Shown here: positions 20,197-28,964 of the stretch, piece after piece
Numbering within the stretch: the first letter of the stretch is position 1
How the letters are laid out: each line of letters starts with the position of its first letter
Source of the DNA: Chloroflexota bacterium
Lineage (GTDB): Bacteria; Chloroflexota; Anaerolineae; Anaerolineales; Villigracilaceae
DNA: 64,000 bases
Direction: 5' to 3'
NCBI GenBank assembly: GCA_013388685.1
Contig: JACAET010000035.1
Coordinates: 55,450-119,449, forward strand
Translations under genes and position numbers: made by a program
Notes under the pieces: generated by a model
What the model was told of the DNA's origin: nothing
Database searches by the model: none
What the model saw: only the letters and a program-made list of their open reading frames with translations

Positions 20197-20865
20197 ATGG
20201 GTTTGATCTTTCGTTTCTTTGCCGAATACAGCCCGTTGATCTACATCGGTCTGGCGATTCTGGGTTTGTACGCCTTTCGTTGGATGTGGCGTGCGTGGCG
20301 CGAATGGCGCGATGCCGTATATTCGCTCGAACGCGAGTTCGCGTTGAATCGTTTGGGAAAGGCGACCGCCTTCGGGTTTCTGGTTTTGCTCCTCTTTTTC
20401 GTCGAATTCTATGTTGCCACGTTTGTTGTGCCGTCTTTGCCTGCGGCAGATATGCTGGCAACGCCCACGCTCGACTTGCTTGCCACCCCCGTGACGACGG
20501 CTCCTGCAGGAAGCAGCCTGCCTCTGGTCACCCCCCAACCGCAAACCGGCATGAGCGGATGCGTTCCCGATAAAATCATTCTGACATCGCCCAAACCCGG
20601 CGAGGAGATTCGAGGCATTGTCACGCTTACCGGGACGGCAAGCATTCCCAATTTCGGCTTTTACAAATATGAATTTGCCCCGGTCGGCACGGCGGCATGG
20701 ACGACGATTTCGGCTGGCGCAAACCCGGTAAAAGAGAACGAATTGGGACAGTGGAATACCACCGCTCTGCCGAACGGCGATTATTTTCTCCAATTGGTCA
20801 TCATTGATAACGTCGGGGTGACCGTCGAGCCGTGTATCATCGCTGTGCGCGTGGCAAATGAGTGA
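20197..20865 (+). CDS. Membrane protein with extracytoplasmic beta-sandwich domain
   Basis: 222 residues, function not recognised. Two hydrophobic helices (about 10-27 and 55-78) are separated by a charged loop; then comes a Thr/Pro/Ala-rich linker (about 85-120) and a C-terminal domain of about 90 residues with LTSPKPGEEIRGIVTLTGTASIP, a pattern seen in Ig-like domains of Chloroflexota surface proteins. Two cysteines (in GCVPDK and EPCIIA) could form a disulfide. The C-terminal domain likely faces outside the cytoplasm. It overlaps the reading frame of the next gene's upstream region. Confidence 0.75.
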   Translation: MGLIFRFFAEYSPLIYIGLAILGLYAFRWMWRAWREWRDAVYSLEREFALNRLGKATAFGFLVLLLFFVEFYVATFVVPSLPAADMLATPTLDLLATPVTTAPAGSSLPLVTPQPQTGMSGCVPDKIILTSPKPGEEIRGIVTLTGTASIPNFGFYKYEFAPVGTAAWTTISAGANPVKENELGQWNTTALPNGDYFLQLVIIDNVGVTVEPCIIAVRVANE

Positions 20866-20873
20866 GAGATCGA

Positions 20874-21413
20874 ATGACTTCTTTTGAAATCAGACCTGCC
20901 GTTTCGGGCGATTTTCCACGCCTGATGGCGATGGATCATTCCTGTTCGAGCGAATATGTCTGGCAGCTGGCATTGCGAACCGAAATGAAGCGTGTGACCG
21001 CCGACTTTCATGAGGTGCGGCTGCCGCGCGCGGTGACCGTAACGTATCCGCGCGATCCGTCCGCTCTGGCGGATGAGTGGTCGAAGCGGGATGTCCTTCT
21101 GGTGGCGACTCAGGGCGATGTGCCGGTTGGGTATTCGAGCGCGGTGGAGGGAGGCGCCTCGGGTGTCGTCTGGGTGACGGATCTGGTTGTCGTGCCGGAG
21201 GTCAGACGTCAGGGCGCCGCCTCGGCTCTTTTAATGGCGATCCAGGCTTGGGCTGTGGAAAGAGGCGTCCCCCGCATCGTATTGGAAATGCAATCCAAGA
21301 ATCATCCCTGCATCCGCCTGGCGCAGAAGTTTGGATATGAATTCTGCGGGTATAATGACCGCTACTATCCGACTCAGGATGTGGCATTGTTCTTTGGGAG
21401 AGCATTAAAATAG
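20874..21413 (+). CDS. GNAT family N-acetyltransferase
   Basis: 179 residues. The C-terminal half has the GNAT core: VWVTDLVVVPEVRRQGAASALL (R-R-Q-G-A-A), WAVERGVPRIVLEMQSKNHPCIRLAQKFGYEFCGYNDRYY. N-terminal FEIRPAVSGDFPRLMAMD is also typical. The acceptor is unknown. ATG 20874 follows GAGAG; an in-frame GTG at 20862 overlapping the upstream stop is an alternative start. It sits between two membrane-protein genes without a terminator. Confidence 0.85.
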   Translation: MTSFEIRPAVSGDFPRLMAMDHSCSSEYVWQLALRTEMKRVTADFHEVRLPRAVTVTYPRDPSALADEWSKRDVLLVATQGDVPVGYSSAVEGGASGVVWVTDLVVVPEVRRQGAASALLMAIQAWAVERGVPRIVLEMQSKNHPCIRLAQKFGYEFCGYNDRYYPTQDVALFFGRALK

Positions 21414-21429
21414 GCGCTGGAAGGGTCTC

Positions 21430-23379
21430 ATGTTTAACGGTTGGTACGAAAATGTACTGGCGGGGCTTCAAGTTCTCAACGACATTTTATACGCCGGTAT
21501 AGCCATCACCGCTTTTTCGCTGCTGTTGTATGCCCTGTCATTCAATTTGCGCGACCGCGTGGCGCGTTCGTTTGCGATCATTCTGCTGTGCGTCGTCGTC
21601 GTTTTTACCACCGAAGCCCTGCAGAACCAGACAGTTCCAAGTTGGGAAATCGAACTGCTTCTGCGTTTGCAGTGGATCGGGATTATCTTTCTTCCTCCCG
21701 CTTACCTGCATTTATCCGATGCCCTGCTGGTGACGGCGGGGCGCCCCTCGCGTGGACGCCGGCGCATGGCGGTTCGTCTCGTGTATGGGCTTTCATTGGT
21801 TTTTCTCGTCCTTCTGGCGGGCGGGCTGCTGGTAGGGGGATTGGTGACGAACGGGAAACCGGCTCCGCACCTGCAGCGCACAGTATGGACCGAAGTGTTC
21901 ACCGTCTATTACATTGGGATTATCGCCTGGGCGGGCTATAACTTCATTCGCGCCTATCGCCGCATGTTGACGCGCGCCGGTCAGCGACGGATGCTTTACC
22001 TGATGGCGGGCGCAACCGCCCCGGCTCTCGGCTCCTATCCGTACCTGTTATATGGTTCCGGTTTTGCGGCGCAATTCCCCCTGGTCTTTTGGTCCGCCGT
22101 TCTGGTGAACAATGTGCTGGTCGCCGCGCTGGTGGTCACCATGGCATATGCCGTGGCGTTTTTCGGCGTTTCGTGGCCCGACCGCGTGGTCAAGAGCCGT
22201 CTGTTCAAGTGGCTCCTGCGCGGACCGGTCACCGCCTCGACGGCGCTGGCGTTGATGACCATTGTTCGGCGCGCGGGAGAGTTATTTGGCGGCGAACCGT
22301 ATTCGGGCTTTGTGCCTCTGGTCATGGTGGTGACCGTCCTGTTATTCGAACATACCATCACCCTGCTTTTCCCGTTCTGGGAACGGGTTCTTTTCTTCGG
22401 GCGGGACCGTGAAGATATCCAACTGCTTCAAAATATCGAAGAGCGTCTGCTCACCCAGAGCGACCTGCAGCAGTTTTTGGAAAGCGTGCTTGCCGCCGTA
22501 CGCGATCACTTGCAATCGCCCTGCGCGTTCGTTGCCGCGCTGGATGGGGAGGCGTTGACCTTGAACGTGGTGGCGGGGAATCGTTCCCTGCTGGAGAAGG
22601 AAAACCTGAACGACGCTCTTCGAGTTGTGAATCCTAACGGCGAAGCCGGGCATCATGAATTTATTTGGGGTGATTTTTGGATTTTGCCCCTGCATCAGCG
22701 CAAGGTGACCGGAGACCGTGATGAAATTCCCCCGTTTCTGGGGTTGTTGGGAATTGCCCGCAACTCCGAACGCCCGTTGGACGGCGACCAGCGCGAGGCG
22801 CTCTGGCTGCTGGCAAAACGCGTGGCGCTTGCCCTGGAAGACAGACGTTTGCAACAGCATGTGTTCCGTTCGCTGCAAGACCTTCAACCGCAAATGGATC
22901 TGCTCCAGCGCATCCGCGCGGCGGGACGTTACGACACCGCCTCCAACCTGTTGCCCCAACCCGTCTTTGAAGAATCCGACCTGGCAGACTGGGTCAAGGA
23001 CGCGCTCACGCATTATTGGGGCGGACCCAAATTGACGAACAGCCCCCTGATGCGCTTGCAGATCGTGCGAACCTTCATGGAGCATTACGACGGCAATGCC
23101 TCCAATGCTTTGCGGGCATTATTGCGCCGGGCGGTGGATCAGGTTCGACCGGCGGGCGACCGAAAATTCACCAGCGAATGGATCCTCTACAATATCCTGG
23201 AGATGAAATTCATCGAGGGGCGCAAGGTGCGTGAGGTCGCCGCCCGTCTGGCAATGTCGGAGGCGGATCTTTATCGGAAACAACGCGTCGCTGTGGAAGC
23301 GGTCGCGCGCGCCATCCTCGAGATGGAAAAAAGCGAAACCATTTTACCGGGAGGGCTCAATGAATCGCCAAAAAGATAA
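21430..23379 (+). CDS. Polytopic membrane protein with GAF-like domain and C-terminal HTH-like region
   Basis: 649 residues. Residues 15-310 contain seven to eight hydrophobic helices resembling the 7TM N-terminus of some sensor kinases; 330-480 look like a degenerate GAF domain (LTQSDLQQFLESVLAAVRDHL, then DGDQREALWLLAKRVALALED). No H-box or ATPase follows. Residues 500-650 are helical and include EGRKVREVAARLAMSEADLYRKQR, which reads like a helix-turn-helix. It may be a membrane-anchored one-component regulator. Its end overlaps the S1 gene by 20 bp. The function is an inference only. Confidence 0.7.
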   Translation: MFNGWYENVLAGLQVLNDILYAGIAITAFSLLLYALSFNLRDRVARSFAIILLCVVVVFTTEALQNQTVPSWEIELLLRLQWIGIIFLPPAYLHLSDALLVTAGRPSRGRRRMAVRLVYGLSLVFLVLLAGGLLVGGLVTNGKPAPHLQRTVWTEVFTVYYIGIIAWAGYNFIRAYRRMLTRAGQRRMLYLMAGATAPALGSYPYLLYGSGFAAQFPLVFWSAVLVNNVLVAALVVTMAYAVAFFGVSWPDRVVKSRLFKWLLRGPVTASTALALMTIVRRAGELFGGEPYSGFVPLVMVVTVLLFEHTITLLFPFWERVLFFGRDREDIQLLQNIEERLLTQSDLQQFLESVLAAVRDHLQSPCAFVAALDGEALTLNVVAGNRSLLEKENLNDALRVVNPNGEAGHHEFIWGDFWILPLHQRKVTGDRDEIPPFLGLLGIARNSERPLDGDQREALWLLAKRVALALEDRRLQQHVFRSLQDLQPQMDLLQRIRAAGRYDTASNLLPQPVFEESDLADWVKDALTHYWGGPKLTNSPLMRLQIVRTFMEHYDGNASNALRALLRRAVDQVRPAGDRKFTSEWILYNILEMKFIEGRKVREVAARLAMSEADLYRKQRVAVEAVARAILEMEKSETILPGGLNESPKR

Positions 23380-24340
23380 CGGCAAAAGGAAACTTCAAAA
23401 TCAAATGCCGGTGGTGGACGAAGGGTGGTGGGAATCGGTGCTGGCGGAAGAACAGAAGTTCTCGCCCGTACACCCGAAACCGGTTCACCCGCCGGTTTTG
23501 GAGCAACCAGACAATGCGGGTAAGCCCCCTGTCAGGGCAACTCCCGTGGATTGGGATGCTATCCGGCGGTTTTATCGTGACGACCGTATCATCCAAATGA
23601 AAGTGACCGGACACAATCGCGGCGGTCTGCTGGTGGAGGGCGACGGGTTGGCGGGGTTCGTGCCGCTTTCGCATCTCGTCGAACTGGCGGGGGCGGGTAC
23701 GCTTGAAGACCGCGAACGAAGCCTCGAAAAATATCTGGGCAGGGAGTTGAAGGTCAAGGTCATCGAATGCGCGCCCGAGGACGAACGGATTATTTTTTCG
23801 GAACGCGCCGCCCTGTCGGAACCCGGCAAACGGGTGGAATTGTTTCACACCCTCTCGCCGGGCATGCGGGTTCGCGGGACTGTGACGAACATTACCGATT
23901 TCGGCGTGTTCATTGATCTCGGAGGGGTGGAGGGGCTCATTCACATCTCCGAACTTTCCTGGGGCAGAGTGACGCACCCGGCGCAACTTGTCCGTCTCGG
24001 CGAAGAAATGGAGGTGCAGGTGTTGGATATTTCATCCGAACGGTGCCGCGTCGCTTTGAGCCGCAAGCGTTTGATTCCAAATCCCTGGGAACTCGCGCAA
24101 GTCGAATTCCCCGAAGGAAAAGTGGTCACCGCCACCGTGACCAACGTACTTTCATACGGCGCCTTTGCCAGCCTCGCTATTGGCGTGGAGGGACTGATCC
24201 ACGCCAGCGAGATGCCTCTCAAGGAAGGACAATCGCCGCGTGATCTTCTTTCGGTGGGGCAAAGAATCCAATTGCGCGTCCTGCGCGTCGACCCGGCGCA
24301 TCAACGCCTGGGCTTCAGCATGTTCACGGACGCCCAATGA
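23360..24340 (+). CDS. Triple S1-domain RNA-binding protein
   Basis: 326 residues. After a disordered 75-residue N-terminus come three S1-like OB folds: about 85-170 (IIQMKVTGHNRGGLLVEGDGLAGFVPLSHL), 180-255 (VRGTVTNITDFGVFIDLGGVEGLIHISELSW) and 258-325 (VVTATVTNVLSYGAFASLAIGVEGLIHASEM). This is the layout of short ribosomal-protein-S1-like proteins of Chloroflexota and Firmicutes. Whether it is the true S1 or an accessory RNA binder is unclear. ATG 23360 has GGGAGGG upstream; the 3' end overlaps ftsK by 4 bp (ATGA). Confidence 0.88.
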   Translation: MNRQKDNGKRKLQNQMPVVDEGWWESVLAEEQKFSPVHPKPVHPPVLEQPDNAGKPPVRATPVDWDAIRRFYRDDRIIQMKVTGHNRGGLLVEGDGLAGFVPLSHLVELAGAGTLEDRERSLEKYLGRELKVKVIECAPEDERIIFSERAALSEPGKRVELFHTLSPGMRVRGTVTNITDFGVFIDLGGVEGLIHISELSWGRVTHPAQLVRLGEEMEVQVLDISSERCRVALSRKRLIPNPWELAQVEFPEGKVVTATVTNVLSYGAFASLAIGVEGLIHASEMPLKEGQSPRDLLSVGQRIQLRVLRVDPAHQRLGFSMFTDAQ

Positions 24341-26529
24341 CAAAACCCTCACGGCAGGATCACCGCTACGCCCACGAATCCCGCAGCGACTGGCTGGACT
24401 GGCTGGTGCGTCTTCAGTTGCATTTTGGGCGGTTCGTACGCGATATTCTCGGCATTCTCCTGATTGCCTTTGCGGTCATGACGTTTATGGCGCTTCGCGG
24501 GCAGACGGGCGGCGCGCTCCTTACCCGCTGGGTGGGGTTGCTTTCGCTTTGGCTGGGGTGGGGCGCCTATCTCGTTCTGCTGGGAATTGGCTACGCCGGA
24601 TTTTCCCTCCTGCGGCGCGGTGCCAGCCCGTTGGGATGGATGCAATTCTTCTCCCTCGAGATCGCCGCTTTCCTGACGTTGGGCTTGTTCGCGGCAATGG
24701 GGGGCAATTCCGTCCTCGACGCGGAGGCGGGACGGTATGGCGGGCGCATCGGCTGGGGTATTACCGCCCTGTTCTGGCGTGCCGGCAAGTTGTGGGGGAC
24801 ATTCCTCCTGTTCGCGTTCTGGCTGTTGGCGGTGATGAGCGGCTTCAACCTGTGGGCATGGATCGAGCGCTGGCTGGCAAAGGTCGCAGAGGAGACTCCG
24901 CCGCTTGAAACAGCAACCCAGCCCGAGGTCCAGAAAGAAGCGCCCGAAGAAAAGCAGGAAAAACCGCGGGCGGAGAGGAAAAAATCCACGCCGCTGCCGC
25001 CCGAGTTCAGAAAATCCCTGAAGATGGCGGAGCAGAAGGAGAAGAAGGTCGAGCCGCAAAACCGCGACGAACGCCTGCCGCCGCTTAACATCCTGCTGGC
25101 AGACCAAGCCTCCCGCCCCGACGAGCGGACTATCAACCAGACGGCAGGGATGATCGAAAAGACGCTGGCGGAGTTCGGCATTTCTGCGACGGTCATCGGT
25201 TTTCGGGTGGGTCCGACGGTGACTCAGTTTGCGGTGCAACCCGGTTTTATGAAGCGGGCGGGGGCAAGCGAGGAGGAGGAAAAGCAGATCAAGGTGCGCG
25301 TGGCGCAGATTGCGTCTTTGCAGAAGGATTTGGCGCTGGCGCTTTCGGCGGAACGTTTGCGCATTGAGGCGCCGGTGCCGGGCAAGCCGTATGTGGGCAT
25401 CGAAGTGCCGAATTCTCACCAGTCCAATGTGCGCCTGCGCCCTCTGCTGGAGACCGGGGCGTTTCACAAGATTGGCGCGCCGCTGGCGCTGGCGCTGGGG
25501 CGCGATGTTTCCGGTCAGCCGGTGGTGGCAGATCTGGCGCGCATGCCTCATCTGTTGATTGCGGGGGCGACGGGTTCCGGCAAGTCTATCTGCATCACTT
25601 CGCTGGCGGTTTGCCTGGCGATGAATAACGCGCCGGAAGACCTGCGGATGGTGATGATCGACTCGAAGATGGTCGAGTTGTTGCGCTTCAACGGTTTGCC
25701 GCATTTGTACGGCAAGGTGGAGACGAATGTGGAGCGCATTTTGGGCGTCTTGCGCTGGGTAGTGGTGGAGATGGAACACCGCTACCGCCTGCTGGAAGCC
25801 GCGCACGCGCGCGATTTGGAGACTTACAATCGCAAAATTTCCCGCAAGAAGGAGGAGACGCCGCTTCCGCGCATTGTGGTATTGATTGACGAACTGGCAG
25901 ATTTGATGATGTCGGCTCCCGACCAGACGGAGCATAACCTGGTGCGCCTTGCCCAAATGGCGCGCGCAACAGGGATTCACCTGATTGTCGCCACCCAGCG
26001 TCCCTCCACCGATGTGGTGACGGGGTTGATCAAGGCGAACTTCCCGGCACGCCTGGCATTTGCCGTGGCTTCGGGCGTGGACAGCCGCGTCATTCTGGAT
26101 ACCACCGGCGCGGAAAACCTGCTGGGTCGCGGCGACATGCTCTTCCTCAACCCGGAAGTGGGAAGCCCGATTCGCGCGCAGGGCGTCTTCGTCACCGATA
26201 TGGAGATCGAACGCGTCATTGCCCACTGGCAGAAAACTGCCGAACCCGCCGATGCGGCGCCCCCCTGGGAAAAACTGCTGACCGAACCCGACGAGAACGA
26301 GGATGAAAGCCTGATCGAACAGGCGGTGTCCATCGTGCGGCAAAGTCAGCGGGCGTCGGCTTCGCTGTTGCAACGGCGTCTGCGCATCGGGTACCCGCGT
26401 GCGGCACGCTTGCTGGATCAATTGGAGGAAATGGGGGTGGTGGGGCCGTCGCTGGGGGGCGGCAAGGAACGGGATGTGTTACTGGGACCTTTGGATGAGG
26501 AAGAGGAGATAAATGGAGAAGACCGTTGA
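24337..26529 (+). CDS. ftsK: DNA translocase FtsK/SpoIIIE
   Basis: 730 residues. Four N-terminal membrane helices (about 32-50, 58-88, 98-118, 149-175), a Lys/Glu-rich linker (180-245), then the motor: Walker A GATGSGKS at residues 410-417 and Walker B VVLIDE ending at D518-E519. LIVATQRPSTDVVTGLIKANFPARLAF is the conserved translocase segment. The C-terminal 65 residues form the gamma winged helix (QRASASLLQRRLRIGYPRAARLLDQLEEMGVVG) that reads orienting DNA sequences. It pumps chromosome ends through the closing septum. Confidence 0.96.
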   Translation: MTKPSRQDHRYAHESRSDWLDWLVRLQLHFGRFVRDILGILLIAFAVMTFMALRGQTGGALLTRWVGLLSLWLGWGAYLVLLGIGYAGFSLLRRGASPLGWMQFFSLEIAAFLTLGLFAAMGGNSVLDAEAGRYGGRIGWGITALFWRAGKLWGTFLLFAFWLLAVMSGFNLWAWIERWLAKVAEETPPLETATQPEVQKEAPEEKQEKPRAERKKSTPLPPEFRKSLKMAEQKEKKVEPQNRDERLPPLNILLADQASRPDERTINQTAGMIEKTLAEFGISATVIGFRVGPTVTQFAVQPGFMKRAGASEEEEKQIKVRVAQIASLQKDLALALSAERLRIEAPVPGKPYVGIEVPNSHQSNVRLRPLLETGAFHKIGAPLALALGRDVSGQPVVADLARMPHLLIAGATGSGKSICITSLAVCLAMNNAPEDLRMVMIDSKMVELLRFNGLPHLYGKVETNVERILGVLRWVVVEMEHRYRLLEAAHARDLETYNRKISRKKEETPLPRIVVLIDELADLMMSAPDQTEHNLVRLAQMARATGIHLIVATQRPSTDVVTGLIKANFPARLAFAVASGVDSRVILDTTGAENLLGRGDMLFLNPEVGSPIRAQGVFVTDMEIERVIAHWQKTAEPADAAPPWEKLLTEPDENEDESLIEQAVSIVRQSQRASASLLQRRLRIGYPRAARLLDQLEEMGVVGPSLGGGKERDVLLGPLDEEEEINGEDR

Positions 26530-27145
26530 GGCGATGACAACCCGAAAGACATTCACCGATTATTTGCGGCTGTGGTTCAAATGGGTACTCGACCCGCTGG
26601 GGAGGTTGTTCCTCCGCCTGGGGCTGACGCCCAACATGATGACCCTCTTGGGTCTGGCGGGAAATACAGTCGGCGCTTATTTTCTGGCGCGCGGTGAACT
26701 TCTCACCGGAGGCATCCTCATCGCGGTGATGACGCCCATTGACGCCCTGGACGGCACGATGGCGCGTCTGCGCGGGGAAGCCAGCGACTGGGGCGCATAC
26801 GTGGACTCGGTTTCTGACCGCTATGCTGAATTAATCATTTATGGCGGTTTGCTGTATCACTTTCTGTCGGCTGGAGATGTGATGGGCGGAATGCTGACTT
26901 TTGGCGCGGCGGCGGGGTCGGTGCTGGTCTCGTATGTCAAAGCGCGGGCGGAAGGTCTGGGGTATGAGGCGAGGGTGGGTCTGCTGACGCGGGCAGAACG
27001 GTATCTCGTCCTTGCGCCGGCGTTGATTTTGAGTTTTGTCTATGTCGGTTTGGGGATTCTGGCGGTGTTTGCAAACCTTACAGCCTTACAGCGGATTTGG
27101 CATGTTCGTAAACTTGTCCACGCAAGGCTGAATCAAAAGAATTAG
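26513..27145 (+). CDS. CDP-alcohol phosphatidyltransferase
   Basis: 210 residues, about five membrane helices. The full family signature is present: DG-TM-AR, eight residues, G, three residues, D, three residues, D (DGTMARLRGEASDWGAYVDSVSD). The enzyme joins CDP-diacylglycerol to an alcohol headgroup precursor in the membrane. The sequence cannot decide between glycerol-3-phosphate (PgsA-like) and inositol-phosphate acceptors. It overlaps ftsK by 17 bp and precedes lgt by 8 bp, so it belongs to a membrane/envelope gene run. Confidence 0.9.
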   Translation: MEKTVEAMTTRKTFTDYLRLWFKWVLDPLGRLFLRLGLTPNMMTLLGLAGNTVGAYFLARGELLTGGILIAVMTPIDALDGTMARLRGEASDWGAYVDSVSDRYAELIIYGGLLYHFLSAGDVMGGMLTFGAAAGSVLVSYVKARAEGLGYEARVGLLTRAERYLVLAPALILSFVYVGLGILAVFANLTALQRIWHVRKLVHARLNQKN

Positions 27146-27153
27146 AGGTAAAC

Positions 27154-27936
27154 ATGCCCGAAGGTTTTAATATTGGACCCTTGTTCGTGCGATTTTATGG
27201 CATTATTCTGATGAGCGGCGCAGTGGCGGGCGCGTTCCTGGCGAGACGGGAGGCAAAACGCCGCGGTTATGACCCGGAGATCGTGTGGGATCTTTTCGTT
27301 TATTTGCTGATCGGCGGCATCATCGGTGCGCGGCTCTGGCACATTCTGACGCCCTCGCCCTCCACTGGGGTGACAGCCGCCTGGTACTTCTCTCATCCCT
27401 TGGATGCGCTGGCGATCTGGAAGGGTGGGCTGGGCATTCCCGGAGCCATCATCGGCGGTTTAATTACGCTGTTCATTTACTCTCGCCGCACCGGCGTCAA
27501 CTTTGCCGAGTGGACCGACATCGGCGCTCCCTCACTGGCGCTGGGGCAGGCAATTGGGCGTTGGGGGAACTTTTTCAATCAGGAACTCTACGGCGCGCCC
27601 ACCAGCCTGCCATGGAAACTCTACATTGACCCCGCCCACCGCCTGCCGGGCTACCTTGATGTGGAATACTATCATCCGCTCTTTCTCTACGAGTCGCTGT
27701 GGAATCTGATGAACATGTTCCTGCTGCTGTGGATTTCGCGCCGCTTCGCTTCTTCCCTGAAAACCGGCGACCTCTTCCTCACCTACCTGGTCGTATACCC
27801 CGTGGGGCGCTTCTTCCTGGACTTTTTGCGGCTCGACGCCTCGCTTGTGGCGGGCATCAACATCAATCAGACCATCATGGGGATGGTGGCAGTTTGTGCG
27901 GCAGCGGCGCTGTATTTGCGGCATCGTAAGGTTTAA
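27154..27936 (+). CDS. lgt: Prolipoprotein diacylglyceryl transferase
   Basis: 260 residues, seven predicted helices. Diagnostic segments: VRFYGIILMSG, IGGIIGARLWHI, HPLDALAIWKGGLGIPGAIIGG and the Lgt signature GRWGNFFNQELYG. It transfers diacylglycerol from phosphatidylglycerol to the lipobox cysteine of lipoproteins, the step before LspA. Start ATG at 27154 follows AGAGGTAAAC. It ends the envelope run; a promoter for the next unit follows within 45 bp. Confidence 0.96.
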   Translation: MPEGFNIGPLFVRFYGIILMSGAVAGAFLARREAKRRGYDPEIVWDLFVYLLIGGIIGARLWHILTPSPSTGVTAAWYFSHPLDALAIWKGGLGIPGAIIGGLITLFIYSRRTGVNFAEWTDIGAPSLALGQAIGRWGNFFNQELYGAPTSLPWKLYIDPAHRLPGYLDVEYYHPLFLYESLWNLMNMFLLLWISRRFASSLKTGDLFLTYLVVYPVGRFFLDFLRLDASLVAGININQTIMGMVAVCAAAALYLRHRKV

Positions 27937-27980
27937 TCCCCTCGGTTGGTGATAAGATATTTGGGGTGACCCTTGTCTTA

Positions 27981-28008
27981 TTGACCCTAAAATCCTCTAT
28001 GCTATGCT
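27981..28008 (+). promoter_or_regulatory. Promoter for ABC-2 exporter operon
   Basis: TTGACC, 16-bp spacer, TATGCT, placed 17 bp before the ABC ATPase start codon. Confidence 0.6.
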
Positions 28009-28025
28009 CAACCTGAGAGAGAACC

Positions 28026-28964
28026 ATGATCGAATGTGAAGACCTGAGTAAAAAATATAACGGCGATTTCTGGGCGGTGGATGGAGTTTCACTCGGCGTC
28101 CAGCCCGGAGAGATTTTGGCGTTATTGGGGCAGAACGGCGCCGGAAAAACCACCACCGTCCGTATGTTGACTGCGCTCATTTCCCCGACGCGCGGCTGGG
28201 CGCGCGTGGCTGGCTACGATGTCGTCAAACAGCCGCAGGCGGTGCGCGCCAACGTCGGCGTGCTAACCGAACAACACGGTTTGTACATGCGCATGACCGG
28301 TGCGGAATACCTCGAGTTCTTTGGCAAGGTGTACGGATTGGACGCCGGAACCCGCCGCCAGAGGACGGAATACTTGCTCGATTATTTTGGGCTGGCTGAA
28401 GCCGCACGCCGGAGGTCGGGCGAATATTCGAAAGGGATGAAACAAAAACTGGCGCTGGCGCGCGCGCTCATCCACGACCCGTCCGTGTTATTGCTGGATG
28501 AACCGACCTCGGCGATGGATCCCGAATCCGCGCAGTTGGTGCGGAACGAGATCGCCCGCCTGCGTTCCTCCAAGCGTACCATCATCATCTGCACGCACAA
28601 CCTTGCCGAAGCCGAAGCATTGGCGGATACGATCGCGATTATTTACCGCGGACGCATCCTGCTGAACGGATCGCTGGATGAATTAAAGCGCAGGGTGCTC
28701 GGACCGGTGGAGTACGAAGCGCGGTTTTCGGAGCCTTTCGACGCGGGCGGGTTGGAACTCCCCGCAGGCGCGGAATTGGCTTACTGCAGCGCGACCAGTT
28801 TGCGGTTCCGGGTGGAGGCGCCGCTGGCGGTCAACCCGAAGATAGTCCACGCGTTGACGCTCTGCAAGGCTCCCCTGGTCTCCTTCCAGGAGGTTTCCAG
28901 AAAATTGGAACAGGTTTATTTGAAAACTATGGCGGATGCGCAGGGGGCGGCGTATGCGGCGTAA
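28026..28964 (+). CDS. ABC-2 type exporter, ATP-binding protein
   Basis: 312 residues. Walker A is GQNGAGKTTT, the signature is EYSKGMKQKLALAR (S-K-G-M, the form usual in drug/natriuretic-type exporters), Walker B with switch is VLLLDEPTSAMDPES, and the H-loop is ICTHNLAEAEALAD. A 90-residue C-terminal accessory domain follows. It pairs with the permease overlapping its 3' end by 11 bp. Substrate is unknown; similarity is to the CcmA/NatA group. Confidence 0.92.
   Translation: MIECEDLSKKYNGDFWAVDGVSLGVQPGEILALLGQNGAGKTTTVRMLTALISPTRGWARVAGYDVVKQPQAVRANVGVLTEQHGLYMRMTGAEYLEFFGKVYGLDAGTRRQRTEYLLDYFGLAEAARRRSGEYSKGMKQKLALARALIHDPSVLLLDEPTSAMDPESAQLVRNEIARLRSSKRTIIICTHNLAEAEALADTIAIIYRGRILLNGSLDELKRRVLGPVEYEARFSEPFDAGGLELPAGAELAYCSATSLRFRVEAPLAVNPKIVHALTLCKAPLVSFQEVSRKLEQVYLKTMADAQGAAYAA

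Noticed and set aside
24349..26421. A 690-residue open frame on the minus strand opposite ftsK
   Set aside because: Antisense shadow; rich in Arg/His/Gln with no recognisable domain.
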